Shown piece by piece: positions 1-8,916 of a stretch of DNA of 64,000 nucleotides (position 1 is its first letter; the number at the start of each line of letters is the position of its first letter). The stretch spans positions 1-64,000 of the forward strand of contig JACTMI010000026.1 of the NCBI GenBank assembly GCA_014584695.1, in the 5' to 3' direction. The DNA comes from Acidobacteriota bacterium. Lineage in GTDB: Bacteria; Acidobacteriota; Thermoanaerobaculia; Multivoradales; JAGPDF01. The notes below the pieces were generated by a model, which saw only the letters and a program-made list of their open reading frames with translations, was not told where the DNA came from and did not search any database. The position numbers were made by a program, and so were the translations under genes.

Positions 1-250
1 TCCGGCGCCGGCGGCGGAGCGCGCCGCGGCGAGCCGCAGCGCGACGGCAGCCGCCGCAACCGCCGCGGCCGCCGCCCACCCGGAGTCCGCCGTCGGGGAG
101 ACGCGCGAGCGCGAGCGGATCGAGGCCGCCCTGGTCGACGCCGGCGGCGTGGTCTCGCGCGCCGCCGAGGCGCTGGGGCTGTCGCGCCAAGCGCTCTATC
201 GGCGCATGGAGCGTCTCGGCATCGTGCTCGAGCGGCGGCCGCGGAGCTGA
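1..250 (+). CDS. C-terminal end of an NtrC-family sigma-54 response regulator (partial)
   Basis: Only the last 82 codons are in the window. After an Ala-rich linker comes a Fis-type helix-turn-helix with the pattern RIEAALVDAGG, then SRAAEALGLSRQALYRRMERL, which is the usual DNA-binding end of NtrC-type enhancer-binding proteins. The stop codon lies 5 bases before the sensor kinase start, so the two form a two-component pair. The receiver and AAA+ domains are off the left edge, so the exact subfamily is inferred from the tail and the kinase partner. Confidence 0.8.
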   Translation, partial: PAPAAERAAASRSATAAAATAAAAAHPESAVGETRERERIEAALVDAGGVVSRAAEALGLSRQALYRRMERLGIVLERRPRS

Positions 251-255
251 CGCTC

Positions 256-1581
256 TTGACCGCGCGCGTCAGCCTCGCCGGCCGGCTGCTGCTCGCCAGC
301 GTCGCGCCGCTCGCCGCCGCCGCGGGCGGCGCGGCGCTCGCCGCGCGCTGGGGGCTCGCCCCCGCCGGTGTCGCCACACTCGCCCTGGCTGCCGGACTGC
401 CGGTCGCGCTGTGGGCCTCGGCGCGGCTGGCGCGCCCCTGGCGGCGCCTCGCCGGAGCGCTGCGCGACGCGGTCGAGAGCTATCGCGCCGGGGACTTCAG
501 CGTGCGCCTCGCCGCCCCCGGCGACGGCGAGCTCGCCGATCTGGTCGCCGCCACGAACGAGCTGGGCGAGGTTCTCGGCGGCGAGCGCCGGACGCTGCGG
601 CAGCGCGAGCTCCTGCTCTCCGGCGCGCTCGAGGCCTCGCCGGCGGCGGCGCTGCTGGTCGGCGCCGCGGAGAGGATCCTCTACGCCAACCGCGCCGCGC
701 GGATCCTCCTCCACGGCGGGCGCCGTCTCGACGGGCGGAGCTGGCCCGAGCTGGTCGCCGGGCTTCCCGCGCCGCTCGCCGAGGCACTCGACTCCGGGCG
801 CGACGTCCTCGCCACGGTCACCACCGACGAGGGGGAGGAGACCTTCCAGACCAGCCGGCGCGAGATCGAGCTCGACACCCGCCGGCTGCGGCTCTACCAG
901 ATCCGCCGGCTCACCGCCGAGCTGCGGCGCCAGGAGGCGGCGGGGTGGAAGAAGGCGATCCGGGTGATCCATCACGAGCTGCGCAGCGGCCTCGCGCCGA
1001 TCCGCTCGCTCGCCCATTCGGCGCGCACGCTCGGCCAGCGCGGCGAGAGCGCGCGGGTGGGCGAGCTGCTGCTCGAAATCGACGACGCCGCCGCGGCGAT
1101 CCAGCGCTTCGTCGAGGGCTACAGCCGCTTCGCGCGCCTGCCGGAGCCGCGGCTCGAGACGGTCGAGCTGCGCGGCTTCCTGGCGCACCTCGGGCGCACC
1201 GAGACTTTTCGCCTCGCCGCGGAGCTGCCGGCGGTCGCCATCGAGGCCGACCCGGCGCAGCTCCAGCAGGTGCTGGTCAACTTGCTGCGCAACGCGCGCG
1301 AGGCGGGGAGCCCAACGGCAGAGGTGGAGATCGGCGCCCGCGCCGATGATCGTTCCCTGACGCTCGAGGTGCGGGACCGCGGCCGCGGCATGGACGCCGA
1401 CGAGCTGACGCGCGCCCTGGTGCCGTTCCACTCCACCAAACCGGACGGCGGGGGCCTCGGGCTCGCGCTCTGTCGCGAGATCCTCGAGGCCCACGGCGGC
1501 GATCTCCGCCTCGCGCCCCGCGACGGTGGCGGCCTCGTCGTCGCCTGCCGGCTGCCGCTCGCCGGCGGCGACGACGCTTGA
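256..1581 (+). CDS. NtrY-like membrane sensor histidine kinase
   Basis: A 441-residue kinase, read from a TTG five bases after the regulator stop. Two membrane segments lie at about residues 10-30 and 36-54, followed by a HAMP-like region to about 108 and a PAS-like region at about 117-200. The phospho-acceptor site is in the HHELRSG stretch (His239/240). The ATPase domain shows the N box NLLRNAREAG (from 342), the G1 box DRGRGMD and the G2 box GGGLGLALC near 399. In this family the kinase phosphorylates the adjacent NtrC-type regulator; the stimulus is not evident. It is shorter than classical NtrY and lacks a large periplasmic loop, so it probably senses a membrane or cytoplasmic cue. Confidence 0.88.
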   Translation: MTARVSLAGRLLLASVAPLAAAAGGAALAARWGLAPAGVATLALAAGLPVALWASARLARPWRRLAGALRDAVESYRAGDFSVRLAAPGDGELADLVAATNELGEVLGGERRTLRQRELLLSGALEASPAAALLVGAAERILYANRAARILLHGGRRLDGRSWPELVAGLPAPLAEALDSGRDVLATVTTDEGEETFQTSRREIELDTRRLRLYQIRRLTAELRRQEAAGWKKAIRVIHHELRSGLAPIRSLAHSARTLGQRGESARVGELLLEIDDAAAAIQRFVEGYSRFARLPEPRLETVELRGFLAHLGRTETFRLAAELPAVAIEADPAQLQQVLVNLLRNAREAGSPTAEVEIGARADDRSLTLEVRDRGRGMDADELTRALVPFHSTKPDGGGLGLALCREILEAHGGDLRLAPRDGGGLVVACRLPLAGGDDA

Positions 1582-1603
1582 ATCCCCTCCCGGGCCGCTG
1601 TGA

Positions 1604-3631
1604 CTACTTCTTCGCCGCCAGGCCGGCTTCCAGGCCGGGGACGCCGGCGGCGCCCTCGGGGACCTGGATCGAGGAGCCGGTGAAGTCGTCGCCGATCGGC
1701 TCGAAGCGTCCGCCCAGGTGCTGCGCCAGGAACGCCTCGGTGACGGCGTTGAACGCCTTGCTGTTCTGGGGCCGGGCGAAGCCGTGCCCCTCGTCGGGGA
1801 ACAGCACGTAGGTCACCGGGATCTGCTTCGTCTTCATCGCGGCGACGATCTGATCCGACTCCGCCTGCTTGACGCGCGGGTCGTTGGCGCCCTGGCCGAT
1901 CAGCAGCGGACGCTGGATCTTGTCGGCCTTGAACAGCGGCGAGCGCGCATCGAGGAACTTGCGGCCCTCCTCGGTGTCGAGCTCGCCCATGCGCTGCTTG
2001 AATACCGAGAGGATCGGCGCCCAGTAGGGCGGGATCGACTCGAGCAGCGTCGCCAGGCTCGAGGGCCCGACGATGTCGACGCCGGCGGCGAACTTCTCCG
2101 GCGTGAAGGTGAGACCGACCAGGGTCGCGTAGCCGCCGTAGCTGCCGCCCATGATCGCCACCTTCTTCGGATCGGCGATCTTCTTCGCGACCGCCCAGTC
2201 GACGGCGTCGAGCAGGTCGTCGTGCATCTTGCCCGCCCACTCGCGGTTGCCGGCGTTCAGGAACGCCTTGCCGAAGCCGGTCGAGGCGCGGAAGTTGACC
2301 GCCAGCACGGCGTAGCCGCGGTTGGCGAGCCACTGGTGGTAGGAGTTGAAGCCCCAGACGTCGCGGCTCCAGGGACCGCCGTGGACGAACAGCACCATCG
2401 GCACCGGCTGGGCCGGCACGCCGTCGGCGTCGGGGTCGGAGCCGGGGGGCAGCGACAGGTAGCTGACCAGCTCGAGGCCGTCGCGCGCGGGGATCGTCCG
2501 CGCGTGCATCGGCACCAGCGGCAGGCCCTCGAGCGCCGGCCGGTTGCTGAACAGGTAGGTCGCCTTGCGGCTCGCCCGGTCGTAGAGGTAGTAGGTGACC
2601 GGGCCGGCGTCCTGGACGAAAGCGACGGTCCAGAGCTTGTCGTCGAGCGTGCGGCCGGTGATCGCGAACTCGCCGCGGGTCACCTTCGCCAGCGTCTCGA
2701 AGTCGGCGGCGATCGAAGGGTCGAGCACCTTCCACTCTTCGCGCAGGTAGTTGGTCGCGACCGCCTGCAGCGTCCGCTCGGTCGGGTGGATGATGACGTC
2801 GGCGACGTCGGCGCGCGGGTCGACGTGGAGTACCTCGCTCTTGCCGGTCGCGAGGTCGGTCTTGGTCAGCGCCGCGGTGTCGCGATCGCGGCTGTCGACC
2901 ATGTAGACGACGTCGCCGCTCTTGTCGAAGCCGAACGGCGCGGTGGTTAGCGAGTCCGCCGCCGGGATCGCCGCGAACGGCGCGAAGGCGCCGCCCTCGG
3001 CCGCCTTGAGGATCTCGGCGCCGCCGTCGGGCAGGAAGCGCTGCGCCAGCCGGACGCGGTAGTCGTCGTCGACCGAGAAGCCGGCGTAGCCTTCGTTCTG
3101 GAGCACGAGCTTGCGCTCGCCAGTGCGCAGATTCACGCGGTGGAGGTCGTGCAGCTGCGGGTCGCGGTCGTTGAGCGCGATCAGGATCTCGTCCGGGGTG
3201 CGCGGCGAGACCGCCTCGATGCGCGCCTGGACGCCCTCGAACGGGGTCAGGTCCTTCTCCTCGCCCGAGGCCAGGTCGACGACGTAGACGCGCCAGTTCT
3301 CGTCGCCGCCGCGGTCCTGGAGGTAGACGACGTGCTGGCTGGTGCGGGCCCAGAAGTAGATCCGCACGCCGCGGCTCTTGTCGTGCGTCACCGCCTTGGC
3401 GGCCGCCAGGTCGCCGACCGGCGCCACCCAGACGTTCATGACGCCGTCGACCGGCGCGCGCCAGGCGAGCCGCGTGCCGTCGGGGCTGATGGTCACGCCG
3501 GCCCGCTCAGGGTTGCCGAACAGGACTTCACGGGGAATCAGGGGCGCATCGGCCGCCACCACCGGCACCGGCGCCACCGCGAGCGCGGCACCGAACAGGG
3601 CGAGCCCGCACAGGAATTGTCTCGTACGCAT
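1604..3631 (-). CDS. Secreted S9 prolyl oligopeptidase-family peptidase
   Basis: A 675-residue serine peptidase with a cleavable signal peptide (about residues 1-26, ending VVAADA). Residues about 30-390 form a WD40-like beta-propeller, and the C-terminal alpha/beta hydrolase domain has the nucleophile motif GGSYGGY (Ser497), Asp584 in GANDPRV and His616 in DEGHGF, completing the triad. The family (acylaminoacyl/dipeptidyl peptidases) removes peptides from oligopeptides, here in the periplasm or outside. The start has GAGGAG upstream. Its 3' end faces the kinase gene. It fits with pepT next door as a peptide-degrading pair, though the hairpin between them suggests separate transcripts. Confidence 0.9.
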   Translation of the reverse strand: MRTRQFLCGLALFGAALAVAPVPVVAADAPLIPREVLFGNPERAGVTISPDGTRLAWRAPVDGVMNVWVAPVGDLAAAKAVTHDKSRGVRIYFWARTSQHVVYLQDRGGDENWRVYVVDLASGEEKDLTPFEGVQARIEAVSPRTPDEILIALNDRDPQLHDLHRVNLRTGERKLVLQNEGYAGFSVDDDYRVRLAQRFLPDGGAEILKAAEGGAFAPFAAIPAADSLTTAPFGFDKSGDVVYMVDSRDRDTAALTKTDLATGKSEVLHVDPRADVADVIIHPTERTLQAVATNYLREEWKVLDPSIAADFETLAKVTRGEFAITGRTLDDKLWTVAFVQDAGPVTYYLYDRASRKATYLFSNRPALEGLPLVPMHARTIPARDGLELVSYLSLPPGSDPDADGVPAQPVPMVLFVHGGPWSRDVWGFNSYHQWLANRGYAVLAVNFRASTGFGKAFLNAGNREWAGKMHDDLLDAVDWAVAKKIADPKKVAIMGGSYGGYATLVGLTFTPEKFAAGVDIVGPSSLATLLESIPPYWAPILSVFKQRMGELDTEEGRKFLDARSPLFKADKIQRPLLIGQGANDPRVKQAESDQIVAAMKTKQIPVTYVLFPDEGHGFARPQNSKAFNAVTEAFLAQHLGGRFEPIGDDFTGSSIQVPEGAAGVPGLEAGLAAKK

Positions 3632-3736
3632 CAGGAGGTCTCCTCGAAACGACAGCGGGCCAGAACGGCACCGCGGGAAGGCCCGTAGAGCTTATCGCAC
3701 TCGCCCATCAACCCGCTGGCCAGCCCAGCCGTGTGA

Positions 3737-3784
3737 AAAATGGGGACAGGCACGCAATAGGTATTGCGTGCCTGTCCCCATTTT
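3737..3784. repeat. Perfect 23-bp inverted repeat (REP-like hairpin)
   Basis: Two perfectly complementary 23-base arms (3737-3759 and 3762-3784) separated by two bases. The arm reads AAAATGGGGACAGGCACGCA followed by ATA. It is AT-edged in a very GC-rich setting and lies between the 3' end of pepT and the 5' end of the S9 peptidase. On the minus strand the hairpin ends in a run of five T, so it could terminate pepT transcription. The GGGGACAGGCAC core resembles dispersed elements I associate with REP/RAYT systems in other genomes; no transposase is nearby. Confidence 0.75.
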
Positions 3785-3791
3785 CGGAACT

Positions 3792-5045
3792 TCAGCCGGG
3801 CGTTCGCTCCTCCCAGAGCTGGCAGAGGTGGATGATGACCTCGACGGCCTTCTCCATGTCCTGGGCGGAGACCCACTCCAGGCGGGAGTGGAAGTTGTGC
3901 TCGCCGGCGAACAGGTTGGGGGTGGGCAGGCCCATGAAAGAGAGCTTCGAGCCGTCGGTGCCGCCGCGGATCGGCAGCTCGCGCACCTCGAGACCGGCGC
4001 GGCGGATCGCCTCGCGGGCGAGCTCGATCACCTGCGGGTGCTGCTCGATCACCTCGCGCATGTTGCGGTAGCTCTCCTCGACCTTGGTCTCGACCGTGGC
4101 GCCCGGCCAGTCCGCCACCGTCCGAGCCGCGAGGTTGGCGAGGAAGTCCTCCTTCTCCTTCAGGCCCTCGGTACGAAAGTCGCGGATCAGCAGCTTCACC
4201 GACGTCCGGTCGACGCTCGCCTGGACGACGTAGGGATGGACGTAGCCCTCGTAACCCTCCGTGGTCTCCGGCGACAGCGCGCCCTTCGGCAGCCGCGAGA
4301 CGAAGTCCGCGGCGACCTTGATCGCGTTGACCAGCCGCCCCTTGCCGTAGCCCGGGTGGGTGTTGAAGCCCTGGAAGGTGACCGTCATCGCGTCGGCCGA
4401 GAAGGTCTCGCACTCGACCTCGCCGCGGCTGCCGCCGTCGAGCGTGTAGGCGTAGCGGGCGCCGAAACGGGCGACGTCGAAGTGCTCGGTGCCGCGACCG
4501 ACCTCCTCGTCCGGGGTGAAGCCGATCCGAATCGGCCCGTGCGCGATCTCCGGATGCTGGACGAGATACTCGGCGGCGGTGACGATCTCGGCCACCCCGG
4601 CCTTGTCGTCGGCGCCCAGGAGCGTCGTCCCCGAGGCGGTGACGATGTCGTGCCCGATCTGCTCGGCGAGCGCCGGGTTGTCGGCGAAGCGGATCACCGC
4701 CGAAGGGTCGTCCGGCAGGACCAGGTCCTGGCCCCGATAGTCGCGATGCACGATCGGCTCGACCCCCGCCCCGGGCATCTCCGGCGAAGTGTCGACGTGG
4801 GCGATGAAACCGATCACCGGCACGCCGGACTTGGCCGAAGTGGCCGGCACCGTCGCCATGACGTAGCCCCACTGGTCCATCGCTGCGTCGGCGAGACCGA
4901 TCTGGCGCAACTCCTCGACCAGCGCTCGGGACAGGTCGAGCTGCTTCGCCGTGCTGGGGTAGCTCTCCGCACCCTCCTCCGCCTGCGTATCGACCTGCAC
5001 GTAGCGCAAGAAGCGCTCCAGGACCTTGTCGCGAACCTCGCTCAT
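3792..5045 (-). CDS. pepT: Peptidase T (tripeptide aminopeptidase, M20B)
   Basis: A 417-residue cytosolic zinc peptidase, the usual length for PepT, which releases the N-terminal residue of tripeptides. Metal and catalytic motifs are visible in order: FIAHVDTSPEM (His83), GADDKAGVAEI (Asp146), FTPDEEVGRGTEHFD (Glu180/Glu181), and EHNFHSRLEWV near the C terminus with the last His ligand. The ATG chosen begins MSEVRDKVLERFLRYV and follows GGGGGAG at good spacing; the frame stays open upstream but reads low-complexity sequence. It is transcribed away from gltA, with the REP-like hairpin just after its stop. Confidence 0.95.
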   Translation of the reverse strand: MSEVRDKVLERFLRYVQVDTQAEEGAESYPSTAKQLDLSRALVEELRQIGLADAAMDQWGYVMATVPATSAKSGVPVIGFIAHVDTSPEMPGAGVEPIVHRDYRGQDLVLPDDPSAVIRFADNPALAEQIGHDIVTASGTTLLGADDKAGVAEIVTAAEYLVQHPEIAHGPIRIGFTPDEEVGRGTEHFDVARFGARYAYTLDGGSRGEVECETFSADAMTVTFQGFNTHPGYGKGRLVNAIKVAADFVSRLPKGALSPETTEGYEGYVHPYVVQASVDRTSVKLLIRDFRTEGLKEKEDFLANLAARTVADWPGATVETKVEESYRNMREVIEQHPQVIELAREAIRRAGLEVRELPIRGGTDGSKLSFMGLPTPNLFAGEHNFHSRLEWVSAQDMEKAVEVIIHLCQLWEERTPG

Positions 5046-5358
5046 CGTCTCCCCCTCGCGGCCACGCCGACTCCGGAGCGATGCTACCAGCGGCCTCGGC
5101 GGGCCGACCCGCGCCAATGGGGGGGCGAAGGCCAGCGGCCCGCCGACGTCACCGGGAGGCCGCCGAGAGGTTCGCGCTCTTCTCCCGACTCCACCGGGTG
5201 GCTCCGCCCACCCCCCGGGGTGTTGTCGCACCCCCGCGCCCTGCGGCCTGATGATGGCTGCAATTCGACGCCCTGGCGCCCGGGTCCCGGAAGGTCTCCC
5301 TCTCGGGTCGACAGCCTCCCGCCCCACCCCGCCGGGCTGGCCACGAGAGGAGCGACCC
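5046..5358. other. Divergent intergenic region between pepT and gltA
   Basis: 313 bases with no convincing gene. It must hold the promoters of both divergent genes, but I see no clear -35/-10 pair. Open frames running through it have the biased composition of non-coding GC-rich sequence. Confidence 0.5.
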
Positions 5359-6675
<1,317 letters not shown>

Positions 6676-6693
6676 GCCGCCGGCCCGGAGGCC

Positions 6694-8052
6694 TCACGGG
6701 GCGACCGCCGACCAGACGGCGGTCGCCCCGCTCTCGAAGCCGTCACTGAAGATCCGCTCCGCCTCCGCGGCCCCCAGGTCGGTCTGTCCGGGGGCGGCCG
6801 GGCGCAGCCAGCCGTAGAAGTCCGTCGCCGCGTCGGCGCGCCGGTCGACCCGGTCGATCGCCAGCGTCGCCGTCGGCCGCAGCCGCAGGTCGCCCGCGGC
6901 GGCGTCGACGAACCACGACGCGGCGGCCGTGGTCAGGTTGTCCGAGGTCGCCGGCGCGGCGCCGTCGCGCGGTTGGACGGCGCCGTCGAGCAGGTTGCTG
7001 CGCACCTCGACGCCGGTGGTCGAGGCGTACCGGACCTCGATCGCGTTCGGGTACTGGGTGGTCACCAGCGCGGTGTTGTGGAGGATCTTCGAACCCGGCG
7101 AGACGGTGTAGATCGCGACGTCGACCGCGTAGTCCGCGTCCGCGGTCCAGGCGAAGAAGTTGTCGCGCACGATCCCGCCGGTGTGATCGCCGGCAGAGAG
7201 GCCGAGATGAACGCCGCGCGAGCAGTCGAGGAAGGTGTTGCCCTCGACCAGCGAGCCGCTCGACCCCTGCCAGATCAGCAGCGCCGGCCCGGCGAGCGCG
7301 CCGTTGCGGCAGCGGATACCGCGCACCAGGTTGTCGCGCACGATCCAACCGGCGACGCCGAGACCGTCGATGCCGTTGGTGTAGCAGGAGCCGGGCGGGC
7401 TCCCCTCGGGGTGCTCGATCGCGCCGTCGATGTAGAAGATCTCGGAGTACTCGATGGTCACTTCGTCGGCGCCGGCGCCCGAGGCCTTGACGATCTGCTG
7501 TCCGGCGTCGAAGGCACGCACGTGGTAGAGGCGGACCCGCTTCGCCCCCTGGTCCCCCTGGATCGCGACCGCGTGGTAATAGACCTCGCCGATCGTCAAG
7601 TCGGCGATCAGCACGTCGGTGGCGGTGAAGATCTGGAATCCGAACGGCACGATCGGAGCGAGCATGCCGGCGCCGTGGATGACCACGTCCTCCGGCCGGC
7701 CGGTGGCGCCGCGGATCTGGATGTTCGAGATCGGCGGCGCGCCGAAGCGCCCGACCGTCAAGCGCCCGTCGACGCCGTTGGGGAAGCTGACCGCGGCGAG
7801 GTCGTAGATCCCCGGCGCCACCACGATCGCGCGGTTCGAGACCAGGTTCCAGCAGGCGTTCGCCAGCTCTTGTGCCGTCGCCACGTGGACGATCGAGAAG
7901 ACCCCCGGATCCGGCGGCGGCAACCGCGGCGCCGCGACCGGCCGCGCCGCGAAGGCCGGCGCGCTCCCGAGCATCGAGACCAGGACCACCGCTCCGATCC
8001 GCACCGCCACAGCCCAACCGAAATCCCGCCTCCGCGCAAGGGAGCTGGTCAC
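6694..8052 (-). CDS. Secreted right-handed beta-helix protein with FE-G-WS C-terminal tail
   Basis: A 452-residue exported protein. A GTG start preceded by GGGAGGG gives an N terminus with a signal peptide ending at about GSAPAFA; a longer ATG frame exists but lacks a ribosome site. The body shows short repeats rich in V, I, N and G with phrases such as IVRDNLV, VEGNTFLDC and VRDNFFAW typical of parallel beta-helix (pectate-lyase-like or NosD-like) folds. No catalytic residues can be assigned. The protein ends IFSDGFESGATAVWSAVAP, matching the tail shared by six other secreted proteins in this window. Function unknown; likely surface or extracellular polysaccharide binding or cleavage. Confidence 0.85.
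   Translation of the reverse strand: MTSSLARRRDFGWAVAVRIGAVVLVSMLGSAPAFAARPVAAPRLPPPDPGVFSIVHVATAQELANACWNLVSNRAIVVAPGIYDLAAVSFPNGVDGRLTVGRFGAPPISNIQIRGATGRPEDVVIHGAGMLAPIVPFGFQIFTATDVLIADLTIGEVYYHAVAIQGDQGAKRVRLYHVRAFDAGQQIVKASGAGADEVTIEYSEIFYIDGAIEHPEGSPPGSCYTNGIDGLGVAGWIVRDNLVRGIRCRNGALAGPALLIWQGSSGSLVEGNTFLDCSRGVHLGLSAGDHTGGIVRDNFFAWTADADYAVDVAIYTVSPGSKILHNTALVTTQYPNAIEVRYASTTGVEVRSNLLDGAVQPRDGAAPATSDNLTTAAASWFVDAAAGDLRLRPTATLAIDRVDRRADAATDFYGWLRPAAPGQTDLGAAEAERIFSDGFESGATAVWSAVAP
6698..6729. terminator. 13-bp perfect stem between convergent gltA and beta-helix gene
   Basis: Arms 6698-6710 and 6717-6729 are perfectly complementary around a six-base loop. The hairpin sits inside the last codons of the beta-helix gene (its WS tail) and 22 bases after the gltA stop. 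No T-run follows on either strand, so a bidirectional stop is inferred from stem strength and position. Confidence 0.55.
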
Positions 8053-8137
8053 TCTCGGCACCCTCCCGCACCGATCCGCGGGTTGCGCGAGGATCGGCCG
8101 GCCGGAGGGAGCCACGTCGGTCGGCGACGAAGGGGCC

Positions 8138-8395
8138 TCAGCGGTAAGCGTCGCGGCGATTGGCGATCCTGACCACGGTGACCCGTCGCTCGCGGTCCAC
8201 GACCTCGTAGAGAACGCGGTAGTTGCCCTGCCGGAGGCGGTACTTCTCTTCCCCGCTCAGCTTCTCGCAGCCGGGGGGTCGTGGCTCGGTTCGCAGGGCC
8301 TGGATCCGGGCGACGATCCGCTTGCGGTCCTTCAGCGGCACCGCTTCCAGCTCCTTCGCCGCCGACTTCCGGATGCCGACGCTATAGCTTGCCAC
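8138..8395 (-). CDS. RelE/ParE-family toxin
   Basis: An 85-residue basic protein with the RelE/ParE fold pattern: an N-terminal strand SYSVGIRKSAAKELE, two helices with KDRKRIVARIQAL, and the C-terminal strands YRLRQGNYRVLYEV and VTVVRIANRRDAYR. Proteins of this type cleave ribosome-bound mRNA (RelE) or poison gyrase (ParE); sequence alone does not decide which. The closest style is the RelE-like mRNA interferase group with KLSG...YRLRxGxYRVLY. Its start overlaps the antitoxin stop by 14 bases, typical of antitoxin-first operons. Confidence 0.9.
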   Translation of the reverse strand: MASYSVGIRKSAAKELEAVPLKDRKRIVARIQALRTEPRPPGCEKLSGEEKYRLRQGNYRVLYEVVDRERRVTVVRIANRRDAYR

Positions 8396-8612
8396 GCCGC
8401 TTCAGGTCGCGCACGAGATCCTCGAACGCCAGCTCGGGCTCCTTGGCCCGTTCCCGGAAGGCCGCGAGATCCTCTGCGTCCTCGGCCAGCGAGCTCCGCA
8501 CCGCGGCGTTGACCAGCTCGGAGATCTTGCGATCGGTCTCCGCCGCCTTCACCCGCAGCGCCCGGTGAACCTCTTCGTCGAAATAGACCGTCGCCCGCTT
8601 GCCCGTCGCCAT
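8382..8612 (-). CDS. Ribbon-helix-helix antitoxin of the RelE/ParE pair
   Basis: A 76-residue protein. The N-terminal half, ATVYFDEEVHRALRVKAAE followed by KISELVNAAV, is a ribbon-helix-helix DNA-binding domain of the CopG/MetJ type. The acidic C-terminal half (DAEDLAAFRERAKEPELAFE) is the probable toxin-wrapping segment. It lies upstream of and overlaps the toxin gene. No Shine-Dalgarno precedes the ATG; a -10 box ends 6 bases before it, so the mRNA is probably leaderless. Autoregulation is likely through the tandem palindromes at 8631-8646. Confidence 0.9.
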   Translation of the reverse strand: MATGKRATVYFDEEVHRALRVKAAETDRKISELVNAAVRSSLAEDAEDLAAFRERAKEPELAFEDLVRDLKRRGKL

Positions 8613-8618
8613 ACGGCC

Positions 8619-8647
8619 ATTTTAACGCCATGACGTCATGACGTCAC
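8619..8647 (-). promoter_or_regulatory. Predicted leaderless promoter of the toxin-antitoxin operon
   Basis: On the minus strand GTGACG (8647-8642), a 17-base spacer and TAAAAT (8624-8619) match sigma-70 boxes 4/6 and 5/6. The ATG begins six bases after the -10 box, so the predicted transcription start is at or next to the A of ATG. Confidence 0.65.
8631..8646. promoter_or_regulatory. Tandem TGACGTCA operator
   Basis: Two contiguous copies of the perfect 8-bp palindrome TGACGTCA (8631-8638 and 8639-8646) lie over the -35 box and spacer. Ribbon-helix-helix antitoxins usually bind such tandem short palindromes cooperatively, so this is the likely autorepression site. Confidence 0.7.
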
Positions 8648-8916
8648 TGGCGCAGTCGCTCCCCTCCTGGCGACCGCACGAGTCTTCACCAGTTCGTGTG
8701 GATCGAAAGAAACGAACAAGACCAGAGAAGGGAGTGAACGAAGACCCGCGGCCTTCAGCACCGCCGGGCCAACGCCAGAAGCCCCGACCTCGCCACCAGC
8801 ATCCCGGCTCCAACCCCTTCACTGGAGCTTCTCTTCGCCAGGCCCGCCGCTCGCGCCATGTCCTAGCGGGCTGGACTCTGGCCCCGGCGTCTCGCGCGAG
8901 CCGCCGCGCCGCCCTG
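8648..8916. other. Non-coding stretch upstream of the antitoxin promoter
   Basis: About 270 bases between the antitoxin operator and the 3' end of aceA. It includes a more A-rich patch near 8703-8745 but no supported gene or clear terminator. Confidence 0.4.

Noticed and set aside
3737-3784. Insertion sequence end
   Set aside because: No transposase, target duplication or second end nearby; better described as a REP-like hairpin.
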